NCBI RefSeq assembly: GCF_003610465.1
Contig: NZ_RAQI01000003.1
Coordinates: 372,001 to 436,000 of the forward strand
Length of the DNA stretch: 64,000 nt
Origin: Xenorhabdus ehlersii
GTDB taxonomy: Bacteria > Pseudomonadota > Gammaproteobacteria > Enterobacterales > Enterobacteriaceae
Reading direction: 5' to 3'
Below the pieces are notes generated by a model that did not search any database, was not told where the DNA came from, and saw only the letters and a program-made list of their open reading frames with translations. Shown one piece after another: positions 26,562-35,375 of the stretch. Numbering within the stretch: the stretch's first letter is position 1; every line of letters starts with the position of its first letter. The position numbers were made by a program, and so were the translations under genes.

Positions 26562-27290
26562 ATGACTGAGCGTAAATTAGCTAGCGAATATAGGAAGTTT
26601 GGTTTTGTGAAATCCAAACTTGAGGATGTTTTAGGTTTCTCTCTAGGGGGAGAACGTTCTTTACCTGATTATCTTAAACCATATAAAACAAGAATAGGCA
26701 TACAACTAGATGAAGCTGCAAATATTTTTGCTGGGTGTAGACCTAGTGAACATATAAATTCTGGTCCATTGGTTGATATTATTCGTGGTTATAGAGCCTC
26801 TCTTTGGGATGCATATGATAATGATATATTGTCAGGCACTAATGTCGTCATGGACTATAACTATAATGAAGAATATAGGGTCGATGTTACTTTAGTTAAA
26901 GACCAAGTTACTAAATGGGCTAGAGAGCATAACCTAGATTGGCCTTTTGAATTACCTGAAAGTGAAATAGGTAATGTAAATAGTTCAGTTGATTTACTAT
27001 CAAAAATTGAAAGTTTAGAATTAGAAAATAAATCTTTAAAAACAAAAATCAATGAATTAAAAGAAAATATACCATTACTATTGTCTGTATATAGAGATGA
27101 TGACCCATTATCAATAGCTATTAAATTAAGAAATGAAGTATGGGCAGACTATAACGAAGATTCAAGGTCAACAATACCAACGCAAGAATGGGTGGTGGCA
27201 AAACTCATAGATGAATATAAAGAGTTTGAAATGACAAAGGCTCAAGCTCAAGCAATTGAGAAAGTTGCTTGCCCTATTAAGCGTAAATAG
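26562..27290 (+). CDS. hypothetical island protein with central coiled coil
   Basis: This 242-aa soluble protein is not recognised. It starts MTERKLASEYRKFGFVKSK, has DEAANIFAGCRPSEHIN in the middle, and then a heptad-rich stretch (LLSKIESLELENKSLKTKIN and following) that suggests a short coiled coil. The C terminus TQEWVVAKLIDEYKEFEMTKAQAQAIEKVACP resembles the accessory parts of phage or island proteins that precede alpA-like genes. It is codon-AT-rich relative to the core. Confidence 0.6.
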   Translation: MTERKLASEYRKFGFVKSKLEDVLGFSLGGERSLPDYLKPYKTRIGIQLDEAANIFAGCRPSEHINSGPLVDIIRGYRASLWDAYDNDILSGTNVVMDYNYNEEYRVDVTLVKDQVTKWAREHNLDWPFELPESEIGNVNSSVDLLSKIESLELENKSLKTKINELKENIPLLLSVYRDDDPLSIAIKLRNEVWADYNEDSRSTIPTQEWVVAKLIDEYKEFEMTKAQAQAIEKVACPIKRK

Positions 27291-27324
27291 GTGGTTCCGA
27301 ATATCTGCAATGTTCACACTAAGG

Positions 27325-27478
27325 TAAAACAACCCTCAACCCTGAGGGTAAAAATGGTCTTTTACCCTTAACCATGATGGTAATGAGCCACTATTTACCC
27401 TCTACCCTCATAGTGATTTGTACAATAAATATCCGCACGAGATATAACCCTCATAGTTAAATTTTCAAAAAAGCCATT
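27325..27478. repeat. clustered ACCCTCA-type repeats
   Basis: At least six copies of ACCCT(C/T)(A/T) or their complements lie within about 150 bp of gene-free DNA upstream of the alpA gene. One is an inverted pair ACCCTCAACCCTGAGGGT. They look like binding sites for an island regulator. Confidence 0.45.
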
Positions 27479-27583
27479 AGGCCTAATGGTATGATCAAAA
27501 AGTTTTTTTTCGTGCCAAGATACCTCCTGTAAAGCGCACATCGTCTATTACGGTGCTTAATGGATTAATATAGGAGACTCTAC

Positions 27584-27799
27584 ATGCCAGCAATCACAAT
27601 ACCTAAAGAAAACCTCATCCGTTTACCCGAAGTCCAACGCAGAACAGGCTACGGTAAAGCGTGGATCTACAGACTCATTGCAGATAATAAATTTCCTAAG
27701 CAAGTCAAGATTGGTACTCGCTCAGTCGCTTTTATTGAATCAGAAATAGATGACTGGATATCACAACGTATTGCTGAATCTCGCAGCGAGGTAATGTAA
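27584..27799 (+). CDS. AlpA-family transcriptional regulator
   Basis: This 71-aa MerR-like winged helix protein of the AlpA/phage Vis group reads LIRLPEVQRRTGYGKAWIYRLI, FPKQVKIGTRSVAFIESEIDDWI. In P4-like elements AlpA proteins switch on integrase and excision. AGGAG lies 9-10 bp before the ATG. It overlaps the next gene (TAATG). The repeats just upstream are candidate binding sites. Confidence 0.92.
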   Translation: MPAITIPKENLIRLPEVQRRTGYGKAWIYRLIADNKFPKQVKIGTRSVAFIESEIDDWISQRIAESRSEVM

Positions 27800-28074
27800 T
27801 GCCTAAATTTATATTACCCACCGACGAACAGCGGAAATATATTCTTTCCTCTTACGGCGAAATTGAAAGACGAATAAGAGAAAGAGAACGCGAAAGAATA
27901 TCCGGTATTTCTCGCAGCCATTGCCATAAATTAGAGGGATTAGGTTTATTTCCACCGCGTTGTCATTTTGGGCGTAATTCTTGTGCATGGTTATTAAGCG
28001 ATATTCTATGGTGGGTACGTAACCCGCCAACAGTAGAGAACGTGAATAACCCCTATAGCCGAAAATCAAATTAA
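27799..28074 (+). CDS. second AlpA-like small DNA-binding protein
   Basis: This 91-aa protein has a basic N terminus (IERRIRERERERISG), then ISRSHCHKLEGLGLFPPRCHFGRNSCAWLLSDILWWVRNPP. This follows the AlpA pattern of recognition helix, FPPxxxxGxxxxxW and a terminal tryptophan-rich helix. It starts on the stop codon of the preceding alpA gene. It probably regulates island genes. Confidence 0.75.
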   Translation: MPKFILPTDEQRKYILSSYGEIERRIRERERERISGISRSHCHKLEGLGLFPPRCHFGRNSCAWLLSDILWWVRNPPTVENVNNPYSRKSN

Positions 28075-28617
28075 TTAAGACAGGGTAAAAATATGACATC
28101 TAAAAATGCGGCCTTAATTGGTCAGGGACTCGCTCACTCTGAAAGCAGCCCAGAACCTATTTTGAATATCGACTCAGCGGATATCTCGTTTATTAAATTT
28201 GAGGGCGTACAGGTTCGAATTTTCAAAAATAACAATGAGCCGTGGTTTATTGCTGCTGATGTGTGCAAGGCGTTAGAAATATCTAACGTCACCAATTCTA
28301 TGAAAGCATTAGATGATGATGAAAATACCCTATGTTCAATAAAGGGTATTACTGATGCTGGGAACCCTATTTTTAATGCCATTTCAGAGTCTGGTTTTTA
28401 CAAACTAATCACTCGTAGCCGCAAGGCCACCAAGCAAGGAACGTTTGCCCACAGATTCGCTAATTGGGTATTCCGTGAGGTTATCCCGTCTATCCGCAAA
28501 ACGGGTTCTTATGGTGTGCCATTTGCTGCGCTGAACGACTTCACCCGGCGACAGAACGAATACAAAGCAATTGCGTCTCAACGTGGGCGCGATCTTCAAT
28601 CATGCAAAGGAGAACTA

Positions 28618-29537
28618 GGCTGCGTCCCTTAATTAGATAACCGCCTGTAAAAGAGTCGAATACAGCCTAATTTCACCATGGACAAATAGTTTCGTGCGGT
28701 TTTTTCGTAACGGGTTGCAATACGCCGATTTCCTTTCAGAAAACCGAAACAGCGTTCGACAACATTGCGGTCACGATAAGCCTGTTCATCAAATTGCGTA
28801 CGACCATCAGCACTGCCTTTTTCATTGATTTTATAAGGAATAACGCTTTTGATCCTCAATTTACGCAGATAACCGCGGAGCTTTCTACTCGAATACCCTT
28901 TGTCTGCCAGCACGGCTTTGCCACGTCGTTTCATGAAACCATTTTTGCGTTGTATACCAATGCCGTCGAGCAAAGGGATGGCGGATTGACTTTCATGAGC
29001 TTGCCCAGCGGTCAACATCAGGTTGAGGGGAAAACCCTTTCCGTCGGTTGCCAGGTGGATTTTGGTGCCATAACCACCGCGTGAGCGACCCAGCGCATGA
29101 TCGTCAGTGATATCGGGATGTTTTTTTTCGCGCCTGCGGCATCTTTACTCGCACGAATATTGCTGCCATCCAGGCAAATTTCAGCCCAGTCAATCAAGCC
29201 TTTTTCATCCAGAATGGACAGTAACCGATTAAATATCTTGTTGATAATGCCCGATTTTGACCAGCGATTAAATCGGTTATAGACCGTTTTCCAAGGGCCA
29301 TAGCGTTCAGGTAAATCACGCCACGGTGCCCCGGAGCACAAGACCCAGAACATCCCATTCATCACACGGCGGTGTTCAACATGTGGACGTCCTGCTCGCT
29401 CTGAATGGACCGGGGGCAAACAAGGTTCTATCACTATCCATGCGTCATCAGGAATGTCGTAGCGTGCCATCATCTTTTTCCCATATTGAAAACAGTTTAG
29501 ATGAGAATACTATCAATTTACATTAAGGGACACAGCC
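28618..29537 (-). mobile_element. IS5-family (IS427-type) insertion sequence
   Basis: Terminal inverted repeats read GGCTGCGTCCCTTAAT (left) and the complement of GGCTGTGTCCCTTAAT (right), flanked by a TA duplication within CTAG (YTAR target). The length is 920 bp. It carries two overlapping transposase frames on the minus strand. Confidence 0.9.
28629..29473 (-). CDS. IS427-type transposase, two frames joined at an A8 slippery run
   Basis: orfA (29473 to 29018) reads DIPDDAWIVIEPCLPPVHSERAGRP, FWVLCSGAPWRDLPERYGPW and DWAEICLDGSNIRASKDAAGAKK. orfB (to 28629) reads GQAHESQSAIPLLDG, KAVLADKGYSSRKLR and RNVVERCFGFLKGNRRIATRYEK. They are linked by slippage at eight A residues (plus-strand T8 at 29121-29128), which yields KHPDITDDHALGRSRGGYGTK. 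Programmed frameshifting is normal in this IS group, so the element may be active. Confidence 0.88.
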
Positions 29538-29631
29538 TAGCCAGCTTAAATAAAGAAGGACGGAAACTGTGGAGAACATACCAGCCTGACCTTTTGGAAG
29601 AGGCAGAGTGATGATCATTGTTAACTGCGTA

Positions 29632-29760
29632 GACTCCTTGAGGTTAAGGAGTCTTACTGTCGAGGTCATTAACTCAGTGACCTCGAAGAATATCGTAGTC
29701 CTCAGTTTGGGAGGCTCCCCAATAACTTTGGGTCAGTTACCTAACCCATTGATATATAGT
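29632..29760 (+). ncRNA. series of consecutive stem-loops, possible structured RNA
   Basis: Perfect stems GACTCCTT/AAGGAGTC (29632-29653) and CGAGGTCA/TGACCTCG (29661-29685) are followed by a GGGAG/CTCCC-type hairpin near 29709 and TGGGT/ACCCA near 29729-29753. They lie in DNA between the BRO gene and the Icd-like gene, where P4-like elements carry short regulatory RNAs. A long plus-strand frame crossing it (29608-30291) is low-complexity and overlaps a better minus-strand gene, so it is not called as protein. Confidence 0.4.
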
Positions 29761-29984
29761 CAATCTGCATATTTGCAGTCTGCTTATAATTTGAGCGTTA
29801 GTAATGCTGACTCACAGAATTTGCGCGTATCATTTAGCGACGCGGTTAATTTGCGACTGACAATTAGTCAGGTACAAAAAGAGAAGGATAGCACGGCGAA
29901 TGCTACCCTTTGGCGTAAATCAGATTTGCTTTACGGAGAATTACAACAGCTTAAGAACCTCATATCTTTAAGAGATTTGGTTAG

Positions 29985-30155
29985 TTATTGCTCAATACCG
30001 CGAGATTGTAACTCTTTACGGATAATTCTTTTTATCCATGCAGATATAGATTCATCACCATCAATTTTCATTGCTTCCCTCATAGCTTGTTCCAATTGTG
30101 GCTCGACTCTGAATGCAATTTGTTTATTGCCTCTCGGCAAATATGTGTTTGACAT
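29985..30155 (-). CDS. small ribbon-helix-helix/YlcI-like protein
   Basis: This short minus-strand gene encodes 56 aa: MSNTYLPRGNKQIAFRVEPQ, then an acidic helix and SISAWIKRIIRKELQSRGIEQ. The beta strand KQIAFRVEP and the two following helices are the Arc/MetJ-type ribbon-helix-helix layout seen in small phage regulators. It is transcribed opposite to its neighbours. A CTTGAG segment lies a few bases upstream but no classical Shine-Dalgarno is seen. Confidence 0.6.
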   Translation of the reverse strand: MSNTYLPRGNKQIAFRVEPQLEQAMREAMKIDGDESISAWIKRIIRKELQSRGIEQ

Positions 30156-30291
30156 ATGTAATACTCAAGGTGTATGTTGTTTGTGTCTGACAGTGTACAG
30201 CACATTTATGTCAGATGTAAAACAACAACGCCCCGAAGTGCTACCAACACTATCGAGGCGTCTAGCCAACAACGTAAAGGAGTCTTACGCT

Positions 30292-30483
30292 ATGGATACA
30301 CCACAGCATACCCAAACTCGCCTTAAATTTACATTCCTAATTGCATCGGGCACTCAGCGGCTGGTGGATATTCACCCTGTACGCCTTATCACCGTATTGG
30401 CAGACAGCGAAGTTGAAGCCCGTTTACTGGCTGGCATTTCCTCACTCATATTTGTTTCCCGTCAGGAGGTGAGCCATGCGTAA
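30292..30483 (+). CDS. host cell division inhibitor Icd-like protein
   Basis: This 63-aa protein reads MDTPQHTQTRLKFTFLIASG, VRLITVLADSEVEARLLAGI and LIFVSRQEVSHA, the usual pattern of the Icd-like family carried by P4/P1-type elements. AAGGAG precedes the ATG. It overlaps the next ORF (ATGCGTAA). In such elements the family is annotated as a cell-division inhibitor; activity here is not demonstrated. Confidence 0.78.
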   Translation: MDTPQHTQTRLKFTFLIASGTQRLVDIHPVRLITVLADSEVEARLLAGISSLIFVSRQEVSHA

Positions 30484-30646
30484 CCCTGCACCTCATGACT
30501 ATTACACCCATAAGAACGGAGAAACCGTTCAAGTGCTGTCGATCGCCTTTAACCGCGTGACGTTTGTCCGTGAGGGCTATACCTACCCATGCATCATGCC
30601 ATTAAGCCGTTTCACGCAAGAATACACCTACGCAGGGAGAGCCTGA
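30476..30646 (+). CDS. DUF4222-type small phage protein
   Basis: The product is 56 aa, MRNPAPHDYYTHKNGETVQV, FNRVTFVREGYTYPCIMPLSRF, a compact beta-rich protein found widely in enterobacterial prophages. It overlaps the end of the Icd-like gene by 8 bp, with GGAGG upstream. The role is unknown. Confidence 0.7.
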   Translation: MRNPAPHDYYTHKNGETVQVLSIAFNRVTFVREGYTYPCIMPLSRFTQEYTYAGRA

Positions 30647-30648
30647 TT

Positions 30649-30954
30649 ATGTCTGATATCTATAACCACTTAGTACGCAACAACTTTAACGCTATGAGCA
30701 CTGAGGAAATTAAAGATCTGCGTAAGCATTCAGATGGAGCACACAGTGCAGTTATGGCGGCAATGTCAGCGATCGGTGAATTGGCTTTCTGGTCTGCTGA
30801 TAATGAAAACTATGCAGATTGTCAGGCAAGGGAGGATTTACGCCGTATCGGTGAAGCCCTGATGTACCTGCCCCGAATTGCCGAAGCCCTGAATGACACA
30901 GCACAACATGCGGATTTTGAAATTCATCACCGCGAGGGGTTCCCCAAATGGTAA
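30649..30954 (+). CDS. hypothetical P4-like island protein
   Basis: This 101-aa protein starts MSDIYNHLVRNNFNAMSTEE and is helical: DLRKHSDGAHSAVMAAMSAIGELAFWS, RRIGEALMYLPRIAEALND. It is of a type often found between icd and the primase in P4-like elements. It overlaps the primase start by 7 bp, so it is probably translationally coupled. Confidence 0.68.
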   Translation: MSDIYNHLVRNNFNAMSTEEIKDLRKHSDGAHSAVMAAMSAIGELAFWSADNENYADCQAREDLRRIGEALMYLPRIAEALNDTAQHADFEIHHREGFPKW

Positions 30955-31742
30955 GTCATATTGATATCCGTTCAGTGAAAACAGCGGCGAAGGATCACTG
31001 GCAAGGTTTGTTGTCTGCTTGTGGTGTGGACGTTCCAGCAAAGGGTAAGCATGGCGCTTGCCCCATTTGCGGCGGTACTGACCGTTTTCATTTCATGGAC
31101 GATCACGGTAATGGTGACTGGCATTGTCGCCAATGTGAACACCCGAACCACGGAGACGGTTTTGATTTACTGACTAAAGCTAAAGGTATCACGGTAATTG
31201 AAGCGGCTAAGCTGGCTGCTGATGCGCTGTTACTTCCCTTGCCTGAACCTCAGCCTGCCAGAAAGGAGGCTCCAAAATCAGAGGCTCTTCCGATAGCCGA
31301 GAAAGTTAACAAGCTGGTGGCTCAAGCTGCTGCCGGACAATCTGATTATCTGACCAAAAAGGGGCTGCAATGCCCCGATCAGAAGCTATTGAAAGACGGT
31401 TCTTTGTTGCTGGTCACTCAGGCACTGGACGGCACAATTACCGGTGCTCAAATCATCAAGCCGAAGGGTGAAAAGCGCTTTGTCTCAGGCTCACAGAAAA
31501 AGGGGAGTTTTATCCCCTTATCACCCGTCATTGGAACACCAGACACGATCATCATTACGGAGGGCTATCCGGCTCTGTTTTGGCTGCCTTGATTTGCTAT
31601 GCCCGGCGCATTGGCAGAATACAGCCAGCAATATTTACGCAAGAAAAGCAAACAGGGCATTCGTAGCAATCTGAGCCTGAATCTCGATACTGCTATCGAA
31701 TGGATGCCGAAACTGACAAGGAATAGCCAGCCAGAAGAATAA
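30948..31742 (+). pseudogene. P4 alpha-type primase/helicase, internally deleted
   Basis: The first 214 codons encode the zinc-binding primase start: GACPICGGTDRFHFMDDHGN and WHCRQCEHPNHGDGFDLL, then a Toprim-like beginning ending TIIITEGYPALFWLP. A TGA stop follows at 31590. The same frame continues beyond it (FAMPGALAEYSQQYLRKKSK to NSQPEE), probably the original C terminus. P4 alpha is about 780 aa, so more than 500 residues, including the helicase, are missing. The island therefore cannot replicate by its own alpha protein. Confidence 0.85.
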
Positions 31743-31784
31743 ATTTTTTCTGATGACAGAAATTTTTCAAAGAAATATAAAAAA

Positions 31785-32006
31785 GTGTTCACCACTGTTC
31801 ACTCTGTAATTTAAATCAAATATATCAACTAATTATAGGGTGAACAGTTATTTTAAAACTGTTCACAACTATTCATCACTGTTCACCTTTTTTCGTATTT
31901 GGGGTGAACGGTTGGGTGAAGAGTAGTGATGAGTTTAATTTCAACTCATCACCCTTTAACGGTATGAATTTAAATAAAATTATTCAAAGGCGAACAGGGT
32001 GAACAG
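31785..32006. other. P4-type replication origin with GGTGAACAG iterons
   Basis: GGTGAACAG or CTGTTCACC, with small variants, occurs about seven times in 220 bp: near 31785, 31795, 31840, 31859, 31879, 31902 and 31998. This is the type I iteron bound by phage P4 alpha protein. The interspersed DNA is AT-rich. It lies directly after the primase remnant, as expected for ori or crr. Confidence 0.78.
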
Positions 32007-32076
32007 TTTTATCCATAATTCTTTAATAGGGAGGGGGTAGGTAAAAATGTTTTCTCTGGTAGGTGTTTTTTCAGCT

Positions 32077-32118
32077 CTCCGAGTTATTGGGTTAATGTAT
32101 TAGCCCGGTAACTCGGAG
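32077..32118. repeat. strong stem-loop downstream of the origin
   Basis: CTCCGAGTTA pairs with TAACTCGGAG over a 22-nt interior that contains an inner GGGTT/AGCCC stem. A second small GC-rich dyad (GACGAGCGCAGCGCGTC) follows. It could be a terminator or a feature of the replication region. Confidence 0.5.
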
Positions 32119-32376
32119 AAGACGAGCGCAGCGCGTCAGTGTGGTTTTAATCTGTCGTCTTAAACAAAATGTAACACAGGTAACCATATCTATTTGTTTA
32201 ATATACGATATTAATCACGATTTTTCCGCTTTATTGTCACCTATACTAGAATATATAAATAATTCTGGTATATCCTGTCCAGCGGTGTATCAAAAACATG
32301 CAATTATCATGGGCAAGATAAAGAATTTTTCAGCTAGATTGGTTTTAGAACTGGCAAAAATGATAGGAAGGGTTAA

Positions 32377-32808
32377 ATGTGGATTAAATCATTATTTAAT
32401 ATACTGATAGTAATGATTTTATTTATTTTTTGTAATATAGGACTTATCTCTATTGATTTGACTACAAAAGAAGTAATAACTCTATGGACAAGTAATGAGT
32501 ACACCCCATCTGAATTATCTTTTTTTATTAATGCTGCTGATTACGTAATGCTGGCTAATAATTTTTTCTTTATTTTGTGTACTGCCATGCTCTTGTTAAG
32601 AAAAAGATTCAAATACAGTTTGAAAATGATTTTTTTTATATTTTTAATTGCCATATTAAATAATGTCTTTACATTTCTCTACGTCTTAAATTTTTCGAAT
32701 TTTTTTAAATTCATTAAAAATAATGACATATATTTTATATTAATATCATTTCCTATCTCAATGATTATTATTTATATCCTTGCAAGGAAGAATACATATG
32801 AACAATAG
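32377..32808 (+). CDS. small four-helix membrane protein
   Basis: This 143-aa protein has about four transmembrane segments: NILIVMILFIFCNIGLI, ANNFFFILCTAMLLL, MIFFIFLIAILNNVFTFLYVL and YFILISFPISMIIIYILA. AGGAAGGG precedes the ATG. It is very AT-rich and foreign-looking. It overlaps the end of a short unconvincing frame (32310-32407). No family is recognised; a membrane immunity or anchor protein is one guess. Confidence 0.6.
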   Translation: MWIKSLFNILIVMILFIFCNIGLISIDLTTKEVITLWTSNEYTPSELSFFINAADYVMLANNFFFILCTAMLLLRKRFKYSLKMIFFIFLIAILNNVFTFLYVLNFSNFFKFIKNNDIYFILISFPISMIIIYILARKNTYEQ

Positions 32809-32892
32809 AGATATAATTAGGCAATCAAGAATCTTAGGTTGTGATATCAATTTATTGATCATGTATAATCTTTCTATTTGGAGAACATTCAA

Positions 32893-33168
32893 ATGGCAAA
32901 GATTGATGTAACCTGCCCCGCTTGTCGTGCGTTTAAAGGGATCCATCGCAATGGGCGCTCACGTTCTGGTCATCAGCGTTATCTTTGCCAATCCTGCCGT
33001 CATTCCTGGCAACTTGAGTTCACTTATGCCGCATGTCGCCCCGGAACCCATAAGCAAATCGTCGATATGGCCATGAATGGCCTGGGATGTCGGGCGACAG
33101 CGCGGGTGATGGGGATTGGCCTAAATACCGTGCTTCGCCACTTAAAAAGCTCAAACCCAAATCGGTAA
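32893..33168 (+). CDS. insA: IS1 InsA
   Basis: InsA is a 91-aa DNA-binding regulator and N-terminal part of the InsAB transposase. It has the zinc-finger-like [43 protein letters not shown] and the helix-turn-helix [20 protein letters not shown]. The ATG at 32893 is used; an upstream in-frame codon is part of the inverted-repeat promoter. It ends just after the frameshift site. Confidence 0.9.
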   Translation: MAKIDVTCPACRAFKGIHRNGRSRSGHQRYLCQSCRHSWQLEFTYAACRPGTHKQIVDMAMNGLGCRATARVMGIGLNTVLRHLKSSNPNR

Positions 33169-33590
33169 CAGAAGCCATTACACCCGGCACCGAAGTGATT
33201 ATCTGCTGTGAAATGGATGAACAATGGTCGTACGTGAAGTCAAAGAAACCGCCGCGCTGGCTCTTTTACGCCTACGACAGGACAAGACGAAAAGTGATCG
33301 CACATGTTTTTGGTTCAAGGACAAAGAAAACATTAATGCGCCTGATGGCCTTGCTGGCACCTTTCAATATCGTTATTTATATGACAGATGGCTGGAAAAG
33401 TTATGAAAAAGCATTGGCAGGGAAACTGCATGTGGTCAGTAAGCGTTATACCCAACGTATAGAGAGGCATAATCTGAACCTTCGTCAGCATTTGGCAAGA
33501 CTGACGCGAAAAACATTATCTTTTTCAAAATCCATAGAAATGCATGACAGAGTTATAGGATATTATCTGAACATTCATCACTATCAATAA
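33087..33590 (+). CDS. insB: IS1 InsB
   Basis: InsB is the catalytic part of the IS1 transposase, made as an InsAB' fusion by -1 slippage at TTAAAAAG. It keeps the DDE core: [35 protein letters not shown] and [41 protein letters not shown], ending YYLNIHHYQ. It appears intact. Confidence 0.92.
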   Translation: MSGDSAGDGDWPKYRASPLKKLKPKSVTEAITPGTEVIICCEMDEQWSYVKSKKPPRWLFYAYDRTRRKVIAHVFGSRTKKTLMRLMALLAPFNIVIYMTDGWKSYEKALAGKLHVVSKRYTQRIERHNLNLRQHLARLTRKTLSFSKSIEMHDRVIGYYLNIHHYQ

Positions 33591-33605
33591 ATTGTAGTCA
33601 TAACC

Positions 33606-34049
33606 ATTTCTTATTTTGTAACATTCGTTCCAAACTCTATTTTGAAAATGAAGTTCATCTTTATTAATTTTATCAGTTAATTCCATTTTTTGTTTTATTA
33701 GATCTACGTGGCTTTTATCTAAATTTTTCAATGTGATTTCAATTTTATTGATTTCTATTTCAACTTCTTTATTTTCTTTGTTTAAGGTAAATATTCCTGG
33801 TTGTTTGTCATTGTTATAAAAATTATCATCGGTGAATTTTTTATTATACACTATATAATTATAGTTTTCATTTAAATTGGATTTGCATTCTTTATATTTC
33901 TCTGAGTTAGAATAATTAAAATAACCTGCGATAGTTGATTTCCCACTCCCATTTTGACCATATATTAAAGTTATTTTTTTTGATAAATCCAACTCTAAAT
34001 ATTCAGTTTTATGATAGCTTGCTACGTTTCTTATTTTAAGATATCCCAT
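33606..34049 (-). pseudogene. N-terminal stump of a PrrC/RloC-like AAA ATPase, cut by IS1
   Basis: About 148 native residues remain. They begin MGYLKIRNVASYHKTEYLEL, with Walker A KITLIYGQNGSGKSTIAGYF and then VYNKKFTDDNFYNNDKQPGIFTLNKENKEVE, a stretch typical of the AAA_13 family that includes anticodon nuclease PrrC and RloC. The frame then runs into IS1. The C-terminal ATPase half and any nuclease domain are absent on the far side, so a deletion accompanied the IS event. The original was plausibly an anti-phage gene; this is inference. Confidence 0.72.
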
Positions 34050-35375
34050 GTTTTTACCATGTCATTTTAAATTGATCTATTATAGATAATATACATGGTT
34101 ATATTTAATAAATCCAATTGAACCAGATCACAAAAAATCATTTTTATGATTTATATCATCTTTATTATTTTAACGTAGTGGTATGAAATTTATGGGGTGT
34201 CAATGTGTGAAAAAGTTGCTTTTTATTATTTTTCTTTATTGCTGTTAGCAAAAGCATACAGTATATTAGTGGAACTTACTCACCATCATAGATGGTCAGC
34301 CATAGTGGCAAAAAAATTCTTGTAGCCTGAAAGAGAGTGCAATAATTGCGGTACATCTGCCCCCTTTGGAAGCAGATATTGCCAAGACACCTAAACCCTT
34401 GTCTGGCAATGAAGGTCTCTTAAACTAATAGATAACCTAAAAGGATATCTTTATCTTGTTACCGAAGTGTATTGAACGTGGGTTCATACACTGGCATTTC
34501 AAATCGACATAAATTCTATTTATCTTCAATGAACAACAGGATAGCTTTTGCGCATCCGTTCATACTTTTACCTATCCCTGTTTGAATTATTCAACAGACA
34601 ATTCTTCTACAGCTAATCCATTAACACGACTACCGTTTGGCATTTAACCTTGCGACGTTTTGCTGTGTCTGCGGGCATTTCAACTCTTGCACGGCCTTTA
34701 CTGATTGTTCGGAAACTCAAGGCGTCACTTTTTGCGGATTTATCGCTGAAAGTGACGCCGCAGTCAAAGGGCAACACACCCCTGATAGGCTCTGGCCTGA
34801 TTAACCATGCAGTGAATCTGACACTGCTTTTTATAGATTGAAAAAGAAGAGATTGACGATATCGAGGCTGGCTTTATGTCGGTGGGGATGACCTGCAAAC
34901 GCAGGCGGCAGTACTGAGTACTCAACCGATGCCCCGCAATACCTCAACTTGCGTTCACTCTGGCGCACAGATATCGATCAAGGGCAAGGCAGACACTTTT
35001 TGTTTTGTCCGAATTGTCGCGCGCCAGAGATTGCATGTTGTCAGGTATAAGTAAAAAAAATTGATGGGCTGGTTGATTGAAGAATTAAGCATTCGGAATG
35101 TTGAGAGTGTTTATAGTCGTTAAACTTAGCCGTTCGGTTATTGAGTCCGATAATACAATCAGTTAAAGTATTCCCGCCATTGGCACAATCCAATGGTCAA
35201 GGCGTCGCGGCCTTGTGTTCACAGACACTGGTAAGAAGTTTTACCAGTGTGCCTGCATTCGCCCTTTCAATGGTGATTCAGGCGGGGGAGGCTATGCCTC
35301 GCTGGTGTGAACCCAGTCCGCGAACCCTGTCTGAATCGCCACCATCAATATTAATTAATGGAAGGGGTAGCAGGA
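34050..35375. other. gene-poor decayed region
   Basis: No intact gene is supported. A minus-strand open frame without a start (34613-34840, ending KGRARVEMPADTAKRRKVKC... LMD) and a short zinc-ribbon-like plus-strand scrap (ending HFLFCPNCRAPEIACCQV at about 35049) look like remnants of phage or island genes. The rest shows nothing I can assign. Confidence 0.5.

Larger units (their letters stand above)
28093..29611 (+). pseudogene. BRO-N antirepressor-type gene split by an IS5-family element
   Basis: The left part (28093-28617) encodes a BRO-N domain: FEGVQVRIFKNNNEPWFIAADVCKALEISN and FRYANWVFREVIPSIRKTGSYG-like residues (here FAHRFANWVFREVIPS). The IS sits at codon 175. Removing the IS and one TA restores an uninterrupted frame: KGELASLNKEGRKLWRTYQPDLLEEAE, stop at 29611. 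BRO-N proteins act as phage or island DNA-binding antirepressors. Inactivation is clearly recent, since both halves are intact. Confidence 0.88.
32837..33605 (+). mobile_element. IS1-family insertion sequence
   Basis: This 769-bp element has imperfect terminal repeats (GGTTGTGATATCAATTTATTGAT and its partner GGTTATGACTACAATTTATTGAT) and contains insA and insB. No clean target duplication is visible: the left flank ends GAATCTTA and the right begins ATTTCTTA. This suggests an adjacent deletion or rearrangement. Confidence 0.9.

Noticed and set aside
29608..30483. A 291-codon plus-strand frame read as one protein
   Set aside because: Its first two thirds cross stem-loops and overlap a better minus-strand ribbon-helix-helix gene; only the last 63 codons (from 30292) match a known family and have a ribosome-binding site.
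32141..32407. An 88-codon frame before the small membrane protein
   Set aside because: No ribosome-binding site at a usable start, no recognisable sequence, and it overlaps the next gene by 31 bp; probably chance or a remnant.
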